Assembly: GCA_949298955.1 (NCBI GenBank)
Contig: CASFYQ010000010.1
Coordinates: 80,300 to 144,299, forward strand
DNA length: 64,000 bases
From: an uncultured Bacteroidales bacterium
Lineage (GTDB): Bacteria > Bacteroidota > Bacteroidia > Bacteroidales > Barnesiellaceae
Direction: 5' to 3'
Below the pieces are notes generated by a model. That model worked only from the letters and a program-made list of their open reading frames with translations, did not search any database and was not told where the DNA came from. A program made the translations under genes and the position numbers. Shown here piece after piece: positions 16,888 to 24,993 of this stretch. Positions within the stretch are counted from its first letter, which is position 1. Every line of letters starts with the position of its first letter.

Positions 16888-19746
16888 ATGAAAAGAATTA
16901 CATTTGCATGCGTCTTTTTTAGTTGGTGTGTATGGGCCGGGGCACAGAATATTCCCCCGTGTACGCTCGAAATTACCGATGCCGGGATTTTTGCCGATGA
17001 GTGGACTGTCATTGACAACAATCAGTCGGAAAGTCCTCAAACCTGGATTTACAGTGATGAGGGTGCGTGGTATGAACAGGATACAGGAAACGCGGCCGAC
17101 GATTGGGTCGTGTCTCCGGCCGTGACGCTCGAGGCGGGCAAGGCCTATAAAGTATCGGCCTATGTGAAGCATGCCTCTACGTTCTCTTTCGACAGCCAGA
17201 AAATTGAATTGATGATTGGCCGGGAGGCTACGGTCGAGGCGTTGTCCACCCGTTTGTTTGTCGATGGGTCGTTCCAGAGCCGTTTGTTTGTCGAGGTTTC
17301 GGGGGTATTCTCGCCCGGCGAGAGCGGCACGTATTATATCGGGTTGCATTGTTACAGCAGTGCCTACATGGGCGATCTCTATTTGCAGAAGATAGAGGTC
17401 GATGAGGCTCCTGTCTATCCTGCACAGATTGCCGACCTGGCTGTCTCGGCGGGCGAAGAGGGTGTTTTGTCGGCTCACTTGTCGTGGACCTGGCCGACGA
17501 CCGACCAGTATGGCGGACCATTGGAGAATCTGTCGGGAGCCCGTATATACCGAGGTGACGACGAACTGGCTACCCTCGACGAGGCTACCCCGGGAGCACC
17601 GGCCGAGTGGACCGACACCTCTATCGAGCGTGCCGGGGTTTACCGCTATCGGGTGGTCGCTTACAATACCTTTGGCGATGCGCCGGGCGAAGCCGCTACG
17701 GTACCCTCGCCCTGGATAGGCAACGATACGCCTCTGGCGGTGACCAATCTCCGCGCCGAGGCCAACGGGGCAACAGTGCTTCTCACCTTCGATCCTCCGG
17801 TTGAGGGTGAGAATGGCGGTTATATCAATCCCGAGGCGATGACCTACCAGATCGAGCGCACACCGGGCGGCGTGGTAGCCGAGAGTTTCTCCGGCCCGCA
17901 GCCCTTTGTCGACGAGGTGTCCGAGTTGGGAGGCTATACCTATACCGTAACCGCTGTTTTCGATGGAGAGTCGAGCCAATCGGCCACGTCGAACCGCGTG
18001 ATTGCCGGGGGTGCGAAAGAGACTCCGTATAGCGAGACTTTCGACAGCGAGTCGGCTCTCGAACTCTTTACCGTTATCGACGGTAACAACGATGGCCGCA
18101 CCTGGTCTTATTATAAGTCGAAAGCGTTGGTGCAATATTGGGGCGGCGATGTTGCCGACGAGTGGTTCATCATGCCTCGCATGAATTTGCAGGCCGGCAA
18201 GAACTACAAGCTGATGTTTGAGGCCGGACTCGAAAATGCAGCTTCCGAGGAGCATTACAAAGACTTGCAGGTAACGATTGGCCGTCAGGCTACGGCCGAG
18301 GCTCAAACCGTGCAGTTGTATCGCGACACCATCGAGTCGGCCTTGATGGAAAAGAAAGAGGTTATCTTTACCGTAGACGAGTCGGGGGTTTATTACATCG
18401 GCTTCCATTGTCTGGGGGCTACCAGCATCTATGCCATTTTTATCGATGATATAGAGCTGGACGAGACCGCGATTGTCCCCGCCGAGGTGAGCGATCTGGT
18501 TGTTACCCCCGGCGAACAGGGTGCCCTGTCGGCGACTGTTACCTGGACCAACCCGTCGCTCTCGGCCGCAGGAACTCCGTTGCCCTTCCTGACCAAGATG
18601 GAGTTGTATCGCGGCGAGACGCTTGTCGATACCCAACTCGACCCCGAGATGGGAGCCTCTGCACGCTTTGTCGACGAGTCGATACCCTCTGCGGGGAAAT
18701 ATGTGTATAAGTTGATAGGCTATGTGGGCGGAGATACCGGCGAGGCTGCTACGGTCGAGTCGGGCTGGATTGGACGAGATGTGCCCCTCTCCGTGACCGA
18801 TGTCGTCTTGACCGATGCCGACGGGCAGCCCCGCATCGATTTCAAGGCTCCCGACGGAGGTGTGAACGGCGGGTATGTCGATGTCGAGTCGTTCACCTAT
18901 CGGGTCGTGCGTAATCCCGGTGACGAAATATTGACCGAGGAGTTGACCGATACCTGCTATGTCGATGCCGATAATCTCGCACTGGCACTTTACCGTTATA
19001 CGGTGACCGTCTTGTGGGACGAGGTCGAGAGCGAACCGGCCACCTCGAATGCTCTGATATTCGGCGGAGCATTGGAGTTGCCTTATGAGACCGATATGGC
19101 TACGGACGACGAGATGGCCTTGTGGACGGTGGTCGATGCCAACAACGATGACAAAAGCTGGGTTTACACCTCGGGCGAGATGGCATATAATTCCTATTCG
19201 ACTGCCGACGACTGGCTGTTTACACCGCCATTCGAGTCTGTCAAGGGATCGCATACCCTCAAATTCCGGGCCCGGGCCAACAGTTACCGCTATCCCGAGT
19301 CGATGGAGGTAACCTTGGGTCGCGAAGCCGTGCCGGGTGAGGGGCAGCAGGTAATCGTGTCCTATCCCGAGATAAAATCGACTCTCGCCGAACTCTATTC
19401 GACCGATTTCGAAATTCCGGACGAAGGTACATGGTACATCGGGTTCCACATTATTTCGCCCGACCCTTGGGGACTTTATCTCAACTACTGTTCGATTGAG
19501 TGCAATGTCATCTCGGGCATCGGCGCAGCCAATCAATCGGCATCTCTCTACTATCGACCCGAATCGCAATCGCTGTACTTGGGCGCGACGGGGCACCTCG
19601 AGATTGTCGATGTGCGGGGTGTGACGGTGGTTGCCCGCCAGTCGGTGAGCGGCTCGCTCGACGTGTCGCAACTTCCGGCCGGGCTTTATATTGCCCGTTG
19701 GGTGGCCGAGGGAGAAAAACCGGTACAAATCAAATTCATCAAATAA
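16888..19746 (+). CDS. Secreted multidomain protein: three jelly-roll modules, FN3 pairs, type IX sorting domain
   Basis: A 952-residue protein with a signal peptide (cleavage near AGAQ, residues 18-20). Three similar jelly-roll modules of the choice-of-anchor-J/cleaved-adhesin type occupy about 30-175, 375-530 and 723-860; each contains DNNQS/GNNDG/NNDDKSW, DDWVVSP/DEWFIMP/DDWLFTP and a WYIGFH or YYIGFH strand. Between them lie pairs of fibronectin type III-like domains (178-370 and 535-720). The last 85 residues (LEIVDVRGVTVVARQ, LPAGLYIARW) form a Por/type IX secretion C-terminal sorting domain. Likely attached to or released from the cell surface. Function unknown; the adhesin-like modules hint at glycan or protein binding. 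Followed 18 bases later by another secreted protein gene. Confidence 0.8.
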   Translation: MKRITFACVFFSWCVWAGAQNIPPCTLEITDAGIFADEWTVIDNNQSESPQTWIYSDEGAWYEQDTGNAADDWVVSPAVTLEAGKAYKVSAYVKHASTFSFDSQKIELMIGREATVEALSTRLFVDGSFQSRLFVEVSGVFSPGESGTYYIGLHCYSSAYMGDLYLQKIEVDEAPVYPAQIADLAVSAGEEGVLSAHLSWTWPTTDQYGGPLENLSGARIYRGDDELATLDEATPGAPAEWTDTSIERAGVYRYRVVAYNTFGDAPGEAATVPSPWIGNDTPLAVTNLRAEANGATVLLTFDPPVEGENGGYINPEAMTYQIERTPGGVVAESFSGPQPFVDEVSELGGYTYTVTAVFDGESSQSATSNRVIAGGAKETPYSETFDSESALELFTVIDGNNDGRTWSYYKSKALVQYWGGDVADEWFIMPRMNLQAGKNYKLMFEAGLENAASEEHYKDLQVTIGRQATAEAQTVQLYRDTIESALMEKKEVIFTVDESGVYYIGFHCLGATSIYAIFIDDIELDETAIVPAEVSDLVVTPGEQGALSATVTWTNPSLSAAGTPLPFLTKMELYRGETLVDTQLDPEMGASARFVDESIPSAGKYVYKLIGYVGGDTGEAATVESGWIGRDVPLSVTDVVLTDADGQPRIDFKAPDGGVNGGYVDVESFTYRVVRNPGDEILTEELTDTCYVDADNLALALYRYTVTVLWDEVESEPATSNALIFGGALELPYETDMATDDEMALWTVVDANNDDKSWVYTSGEMAYNSYSTADDWLFTPPFESVKGSHTLKFRARANSYRYPESMEVTLGREAVPGEGQQVIVSYPEIKSTLAELYSTDFEIPDEGTWYIGFHIISPDPWGLYLNYCSIECNVISGIGAANQSASLYYRPESQSLYLGATGHLEIVDVRGVTVVARQSVSGSLDVSQLPAGLYIARWVAEGEKPVQIKFIK

Positions 19747-19764
19747 TTTTAATCATGTAAGTGT

Positions 19765-22107
19765 ATGAAAGGAGTTGTCGTAAACCTAATCTTGACTACT
19801 TTGCTTTGCGCTGCTGTTCCCGCAGGCGCACAGCAACAGACCAATGAGCGGGTACACAATCGGGTAGCCCCGACCGAAGTACCCTGTGTGTCGTTTGCCG
19901 GGAAACAGCCGGTACCGCATTTTCTGCGCGCGGCGGCGACCGGTTTGACGGCCGATTTCAGTTGCCAGAGTGCAGGCAGTGCCGTGACCGTGTGGGAAGA
20001 AGACTTTGACGACGGCGCGGCCGGTTGGACTCTGACCGATGCCGAGTCTTTCTCGTGGGAATTGAAAAAGATGACCGGCGACAAGAGTTTCACGGCCATC
20101 GATTCCGATGACACGCAGTCGCTTTTTATCGAAGGGTCTTTCCGACGGTATGAGCGAGATATTGCTTCGGCTACCAGTTCGCTAATCGATGTACCGGTCA
20201 ATGCCATGTTGAAGGGATACATCGGCTTCAGCCAGAATATGGATAACTATTGTCGCCTGCATATCTCGGTGTCGACCGATGCTTTTGCCACCTCGGAGCT
20301 GCTGTGGAACAGCGGCGACGAGACCGGCGAGAAGCCTTGGCGCTGGCACGAGTTTGCCGTATCGCTTGAAAAGTATGCCGGGCGACAGGTGCAGATACGG
20401 TTCACCTATACCGCAGGCTCGGACGATGATATGAACGTGGGCGGCTATATGGGCGACTTTGCCATCGATGGGTTGCAGATAACGGGGGTGTCGGCCATCG
20501 AGCAAGTCGAGGTAACTACCGGCGAGGAGATTGCCTTTGCCGATATGTCGACCGGGAATCCCACGGCCTGGCAGTGGTCGTTCCCCGGCGGGACACCGGC
20601 GACTTCGACCGAGCAGAATCCTCGGGTCTACTATACTCGCGACGGACTCTACGATGTGACCTTGACGGTGAGCAATGCCGACGGCAGTGACACCAAGACT
20701 CGCACGGCTTTTGTGCGAGTGACCGGCACCGCCCCCGTGGCCCGCATCTTGCCACCGGCCACTTTCCGGTACAGCGAGACGCGCCTGCCTATGGTAGCTC
20801 CGTTGGTGGGAGTGCAGTATCGCGACAACTCCACGGGCTATCCTACCTCGTGGGAATGGACTTTCGATGGGGTGAGTCCCGAGGCGTATGCACAGGAGAC
20901 CTCGACCGAACAAAATCCCGTGGTGGGTTATAGCTACCGTCACCAGCAGGCCGTGGCTCTGCATGTAGAAAACGAACACGGCGGGTCGGACGATGCCCTT
21001 GACGTATCGGTCGAGTACAGCGGTATCATTACCAACCTCGAACCGGGTGACCAGGCGGCTACCTTCGATATGGAAGATTGGGGAACTTTCCCCGGAACCA
21101 ACACCATAGGCATCACGGCCTATGCCGAGAAATTCTCCAAACCTTCGCGCCCCATACTGGTATTCGGTGCCTATGTCTATTTTGTTACGGCTTCGGCGAC
21201 GAGTCTTACCGACCAAATAGCCGATGTGGGGGTACATCTCTACACCAGCGAAAACGGATTGCCGGGCAAGAAACTCGACTCGATGTGGTGGCGGGTGTTC
21301 GAGCTGGATACCCCGTCGGGGGGCACGCTCACCGGGACCGCCTTTGAGTTTAATCCCACGGTAATCGACGACGAGTTCTTCATCGTCGTGGACGGTATCC
21401 CCGAGAAGAACGACAGCGTAGATGTCTCCTTTGCCATGGCCCGGTTCCGCGACCACGGCAACACGGCCTACATGTATAAAGACAATGAGTGGGTCGATGT
21501 GAGCACCTATTTCCCGGCCGGAGCCAACCATACCTCCTACTTGATTATGCCTTCGATAGTCCATTCGGTCATGTCGCCTATCCCGACCGATCGCGGGCCG
21601 TTGGTGGTAGGTAAAGAGGCCGGTACGAGCCGATATCCTTTCTTCTCGATATACGGCTATGAGACCCCCGTCAAGAGCGATGCCGACTGGTGCCGTGTGG
21701 TAGGGAAGCCCAACGGGCTCACGCTCGACACACTGCTCATTTCGTATGACCGTCTGCCCGACGGCATTGAGGAACGGGAGGCTACCCTCACAATCAACGA
21801 CAGTATATCAACCTACGATATACGGGTGATTCAGAATGTCAACGGCATCAGTGCGGTCGAGTCGGCAGTCTCTGCGCCGATGACACTCTTGCCTTCGGTA
21901 TTCGATTGTGAAGTTGCCGTGCAACTGCCCGAAGGGGCACGCCGGTTGATGGTGTGCGACGAGAAAGGGCGTGAACTTTATCGTCGCGATTTGAACGGTG
22001 AGAAGCGGCAGGTGGCTGTCGACGCCTCGGGCTGGACCCCGGGAGTCTACCTCTTCCGGGTAGCGGGCGAGCGCGATGTCACCGTTGTCAAGGGGGTGAA
22101 ACGATAG
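19765..22107 (+). CDS. Secreted PKD-domain protein with type IX sorting domain
   Basis: A 780-residue protein; the signal peptide is cleaved near AGAQ (residues 20-23). Residues about 70-240 form a cleaved-adhesin/MAM-like jelly roll (EEDFDDGAAGWTLTD, FAIDGLQI). Two PKD domains follow at about 245-320 and 335-420 (AWQWSFPGGTPATSTEQNP and TSWEWTFDGVSPE). A domain of unknown type follows, then a BACON-like segment at about 610-690. The last 75 residues (LMVCDEKGRELYRRD, GVYLFRVAG) are a type IX C-terminal sorting domain. The PKD-plus-jelly-roll layout resembles Bacteroidetes peptidase accessory regions, but no catalytic domain is visible. Co-transcribed with the preceding gene. Confidence 0.8.
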   Translation: MKGVVVNLILTTLLCAAVPAGAQQQTNERVHNRVAPTEVPCVSFAGKQPVPHFLRAAATGLTADFSCQSAGSAVTVWEEDFDDGAAGWTLTDAESFSWELKKMTGDKSFTAIDSDDTQSLFIEGSFRRYERDIASATSSLIDVPVNAMLKGYIGFSQNMDNYCRLHISVSTDAFATSELLWNSGDETGEKPWRWHEFAVSLEKYAGRQVQIRFTYTAGSDDDMNVGGYMGDFAIDGLQITGVSAIEQVEVTTGEEIAFADMSTGNPTAWQWSFPGGTPATSTEQNPRVYYTRDGLYDVTLTVSNADGSDTKTRTAFVRVTGTAPVARILPPATFRYSETRLPMVAPLVGVQYRDNSTGYPTSWEWTFDGVSPEAYAQETSTEQNPVVGYSYRHQQAVALHVENEHGGSDDALDVSVEYSGIITNLEPGDQAATFDMEDWGTFPGTNTIGITAYAEKFSKPSRPILVFGAYVYFVTASATSLTDQIADVGVHLYTSENGLPGKKLDSMWWRVFELDTPSGGTLTGTAFEFNPTVIDDEFFIVVDGIPEKNDSVDVSFAMARFRDHGNTAYMYKDNEWVDVSTYFPAGANHTSYLIMPSIVHSVMSPIPTDRGPLVVGKEAGTSRYPFFSIYGYETPVKSDADWCRVVGKPNGLTLDTLLISYDRLPDGIEEREATLTINDSISTYDIRVIQNVNGISAVESAVSAPMTLLPSVFDCEVAVQLPEGARRLMVCDEKGRELYRRDLNGEKRQVAVDASGWTPGVYLFRVAGERDVTVVKGVKR

Positions 22108-22192
22108 CCGCAATCGGGAAAGGGACAGGACGGAGTGTAGTATCGTCTTGTCTTTTGAAAGAATGTCTTGGAATTTTAGTATAATGAATATC

Positions 22193-22236
22193 AGCATCGT
22201 TCGGGGTGGCAAAGACTATCCTGAACGATGCTTTTC
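22193..22236 (+). terminator. Intrinsic terminator
   Basis: A 13-bp stem with one G-U pair (22193-22205 with 22220-22232, core GCATCGTTC/GAACGATGC) is followed by TTTT. It ends the secreted-protein operon and lies between convergent genes. Confidence 0.75.
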
Positions 22237-22282
22237 ATGTGGACGGATATTCCTGGATTCCGGCATCCGGTGCAGAATGACA

Positions 22283-22864
22283 TTAGAATCTCTTTAACTC
22301 GTTGTAGAGCCGTTGTATGGGCAGCCCCATCACGTTGTAATAGCTGCCGTGCAGCCCGGTCACCCCGATGTAGCCAATCCACTCCTGCACGCCGTAGGCG
22401 CCGGCTTTGTCGAGCGGGCGGTAGCGGTCGACATAGTAGTCTATTTCTCTGTCGCTGAGTGGAGCAAAATCGACCTCGGTCGATACGGCAAAGGAGACCT
22501 GTTTCTGCATCGAGGTGAGTGTCACTCCGGTGATGACCGTGTGCGTTTTGCCCGAGAGCGCCCGCAGCATGGCTTTGGCATCGGCCAAATCGTGTGGCTT
22601 GCCATATACTCTCCCGTCGAGCCATACGATGGTGTCGGCCGTGATGAGCAGCGTGTTTTCTTTCATCTGGTTGCGATAAGCAGCCGCCTTTTCCTGTGAA
22701 ATATAGAGGGGAATTTCTTCGCCCGACAGGGTGGCGGGGTACGACTCGTCCACCTCGGGGAGAGCCGTTACACGGTATTCGATGTCGAGCCCGGCCAAGA
22801 GCTCACGGCGGCGGGGCGAATTGCTCGCCAGCAGGATTTCGTATTTTTGGAGATGCGATAGCAT
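22283..22864 (-). CDS. maf: Maf-family nucleotide pyrophosphatase
   Basis: A 193-residue Maf/YhdE-type protein. The N-terminal SNSPRRRELL motif and the catalytic region ITADTIVWLDG, followed by YGKPHDLADAKAMLRALSGK, are characteristic. These enzymes hydrolyse non-canonical or dTTP/UTP nucleotides to monophosphates. The start at 22864 (MLSHLQKYEILLASNS) is chosen because upstream codons run into the kdsC-like gene in another frame and lack family similarity. Last gene of a four-gene minus-strand run starting at 24745. Confidence 0.93.
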   Translation of the reverse strand: MLSHLQKYEILLASNSPRRRELLAGLDIEYRVTALPEVDESYPATLSGEEIPLYISQEKAAAYRNQMKENTLLITADTIVWLDGRVYGKPHDLADAKAMLRALSGKTHTVITGVTLTSMQKQVSFAVSTEVDFAPLSDREIDYYVDRYRPLDKAGAYGVQEWIGYIGVTGLHGSYYNVMGLPIQRLYNELKRF

Positions 22865-22896
22865 GTTCGATTGTTTTTTTTGTGGGGTACAGATGA

Positions 22897-23421
22897 TTAC
22901 CAGCCGAAAGCCCTCTTGTCGGCCATCCATTTGCCTTGGGCGCGCAATACCTGTTCGATGATGTCGCGGCCGCAGCCTTGACCACCGCAGAGGGGCGAGA
23001 TGTAGCGGGCAATTTGTTTGATCTCGGGGGCGGCATCGGCCGGGCAGGCCGGTAGACCGGCCGCCCGCATTACCTCGTAGTCGGGAATGTCGTCGCCCAT
23101 GTACATCACCTCGTCGGCTTGCAGGCCGCACTCGGCGAGCCATTGCTCAAAGACGGTGATTTTCACGGCCGCCCCCATGTAGACGTGCGAGAGGCCCAGC
23201 CCTTCGAAGCGTTTGCGCACGGCCTCGGTGCGGCCGCCGGTGATGATGGCCACGGGGTAGCCCAGCTTGGCGGCCAGTTGCAAGGCATATCCGTCTTTGA
23301 TGTTAATCACGCGCATGGGCTCGCCCGAGGGGTGCAGGGGTATGGAGTCGGACGAGAGTACACCGTCCACGTCGAAAGCAAAGGCTTTTATCCGGGTGAG
23401 ATCGAAATCGGTTCGGCTCAT
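22897..23421 (-). CDS. kdsC: 3-deoxy-D-manno-octulosonate 8-phosphate phosphatase (KdsC-type)
   Basis: A 174-residue HAD hydrolase without a cap domain. Motif I is [12 protein letters not shown] (Asp 16 and 18), motif II ITGG, motif III Lys in AAVKIT, and motif [13 protein letters not shown]. This set and the length match KdsC, which dephosphorylates KDO-8-phosphate in lipopolysaccharide core synthesis; KdsC is tetrameric. Ends 32 bases before the maf start and lies 11 bases after the Rossmann protein, so probably in one operon. Confidence 0.9.
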   Translation of the reverse strand: MSRTDFDLTRIKAFAFDVDGVLSSDSIPLHPSGEPMRVINIKDGYALQLAAKLGYPVAIITGGRTEAVRKRFEGLGLSHVYMGAAVKITVFEQWLAECGLQADEVMYMGDDIPDYEVMRAAGLPACPADAAPEIKQIARYISPLCGGQGCGRDIIEQVLRAQGKWMADKRAFGW

Positions 23422-23432
23422 AATATTACAAG

Positions 23433-24203
23433 TTATTCGGGGTTATGGGTTTCGTGAATACTGCGGCTCATAAGGCTGTAAATCTCGCGCAGGGTAGGGT
23501 CGTCGAGCAGCGCCTCCTGCTTGGCGATGATGTTGCGGTCGTATCGGATAGCAGGGCCTGTCTGGGCGTCGAAAGGCGGCATGTCGGCCGCTTTGTCGGC
23601 CGTCTCGCGAATGAGGGGCAGCATCGCCTCGAAAGGGAGGCCGTGCTCCTGCAAAATGCGGTCGCACAAGGTGTAGAGGTGGTTGGTAAAGTTGCAGGCG
23701 AAGACGGCAGCCAGGTGCAGATATTTGCGTTGCTCCGAATCGGCCCGATAGACTTTGCCCGACAGGCGGGCGGCCAAATCGTGCAACAGGCGGGTGTCGT
23801 CCTCGCTGTTGGCCTCGATGAAGAAAGGAATGTTGTCGAACCCGACCTCGCGCTCTTTGCTGAAAGTCTGCATGGGGTAGAACACTCCGTAGCGAGCCGC
23901 ATAGGGACGGAACACCTCACGGTCTACACTGCCCGCCGTGTGTACCCACAGCCCGTCGTTGGCCGGCATGCAGGAAAGCAAATCGGGCAGAACCGAATCC
24001 TTCACGGCAAAGATGTAGAGGTCGCCGTCGGTAGGGAGTTGGGCCAGGTCGGTCGTGTAGTCGGTGTGGTGCAGCCGTTCGCTCAGCCGCCGGGCCGACT
24101 CGTCGGTACGGCTATATATGCAGGCCGGTGCGAGCCCCTTCTTCTGCAATGCCAGAGCCAGCTGCGTAGCCAGGTTGCCGGCGCCGATAAGGATAATCTT
24201 CAT
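23433..24203 (-). CDS. Rossmann-fold DUF2520 oxidoreductase-like protein
   Basis: A 256-residue protein with an N-terminal NAD(P)-binding motif ([17 protein letters not shown]) and a C-terminal helical DUF2520 domain ([17 protein letters not shown]). The family resembles the 6-phosphogluconate/F420-dependent NADP reductase group; its reaction is unknown. The ATG at 24203 has a good GGAGA ribosome-binding site eight bases upstream and clears the end of the nitroreductase gene, so it is preferred over the ATG at 24224, which would overlap that gene. Confidence 0.8.
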   Translation of the reverse strand: MKIILIGAGNLATQLALALQKKGLAPACIYSRTDESARRLSERLHHTDYTTDLAQLPTDGDLYIFAVKDSVLPDLLSCMPANDGLWVHTAGSVDREVFRPYAARYGVFYPMQTFSKEREVGFDNIPFFIEANSEDDTRLLHDLAARLSGKVYRADSEQRKYLHLAAVFACNFTNHLYTLCDRILQEHGLPFEAMLPLIRETADKAADMPPFDAQTGPAIRYDRNIIAKQEALLDDPTLREIYSLMSRSIHETHNPE

Positions 24204-24214
24204 ATCGTCTCCGT

Positions 24215-24745
24215 TTATTCCCATTTACCGATGTGAACCTTTTCCCACAGCATCTTCTCCTCGTCGAAGGGTTTGCGCTCCTCGTCCTTGTGGCCGATGG
24301 AGAGAATGCAGAGCACGCCCATCGTCTCGGGTATTCCCAGAATTTCGCGCACGATGTCTTCGGCCGGTTCGTCCATGGCGCCGAATCGGTTGCGCACCTG
24401 AATCCAGCAACTGCCCAGTCCCAGGTCGGCCGCTTGCAGTTGCATGAGAACGGCTGCAATCGAGGCGTCCTCGACCCAGGTGTCGGTGAGGGTCATGTCG
24501 GCCGTCACGACGATAGCCAGCGCAGCACCTTCGATGGGCTTTGCTCCGGCCGTCTTGCAGGCTGCCAGGCGGGCCAGCACCTCTTTATCCTCGACGGCGA
24601 TAAACTCCCAGGGGGTGCAGCGTTTCGACGAAGGGGCGAGCAGTCCCGCTTCGAGAATCAGTTTTACCGAGTCGGGCGACAGCGGCTGGTCGGTATACTT
24701 GCGAATGCTTCGGCGATGAATCAACAGGTCGTGCAGACTATTCAT
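24215..24745 (-). CDS. Nitroreductase-family FMN flavoprotein
   Basis: A 176-residue nitroreductase. The N-terminal HRRSIRKYTDQPL FMN-binding motif, LLAPSSKRCTPWEF and the central IAAVLMQLQAADLGLGSCW are typical. Such enzymes reduce nitro-groups, quinones or flavins with NAD(P)H; the natural substrate is unknown. First gene of the run nitroreductase, DUF2520 protein, kdsC, maf. Confidence 0.9.
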   Translation of the reverse strand: MNSLHDLLIHRRSIRKYTDQPLSPDSVKLILEAGLLAPSSKRCTPWEFIAVEDKEVLARLAACKTAGAKPIEGAALAIVVTADMTLTDTWVEDASIAAVLMQLQAADLGLGSCWIQVRNRFGAMDEPAEDIVREILGIPETMGVLCILSIGHKDEERKPFDEEKMLWEKVHIGKWE

Positions 24746-24849
24746 AAGGGTAATGGTTTTAGGGTTGATGTTTCTGTTTCTGTCGGAGCCGGTTCCCGCC
24801 CGGCAGTGCCGAGGAGGCCGAAGCCACAGGCGGGCAACTCTTCCAGAAA

Positions 24850-24857
24850 CAAAGATA
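24850..24857 (-). promoter_or_regulatory. -7 promoter box TATCTTTG
   Basis: The minus strand reads TATCTTTG at 24857-24850, about 105 bases upstream of the nitroreductase start. It probably drives the four-gene minus-strand operon. On the plus strand a weaker TGCCTTTG near 24956-24963 may serve the TonB-dependent receptor. No gene is seen elsewhere in 24746-24993. Confidence 0.5.
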
Positions 24858-24993
24858 CAAAACCTTATTCTACTGTGGCGAATCTGCGAAAACTTTTTTC
24901 AATACTTTTCGGCGGGCCATATACTGAACGGCACTTTTTCTCGTTTAATAAATGTGCCTTTGCCAAAGGGGGCACGGTGTGTACAAGACTCTG

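Noticed and set aside
16762..19728. A 988-codon open frame on the strand opposite the secreted jelly-roll protein
   Set aside because: The plus-strand protein has a signal peptide, repeated domains and a sorting domain. The antisense frame has no recognisable domain and is a by-product of codon bias.
22193..22282. A second hairpin-like motif (GATTCCGGCATCCGG) after the terminator, considered as a dispersed repeat
   Set aside because: Only one copy in the window and poor pairing beyond four bases.
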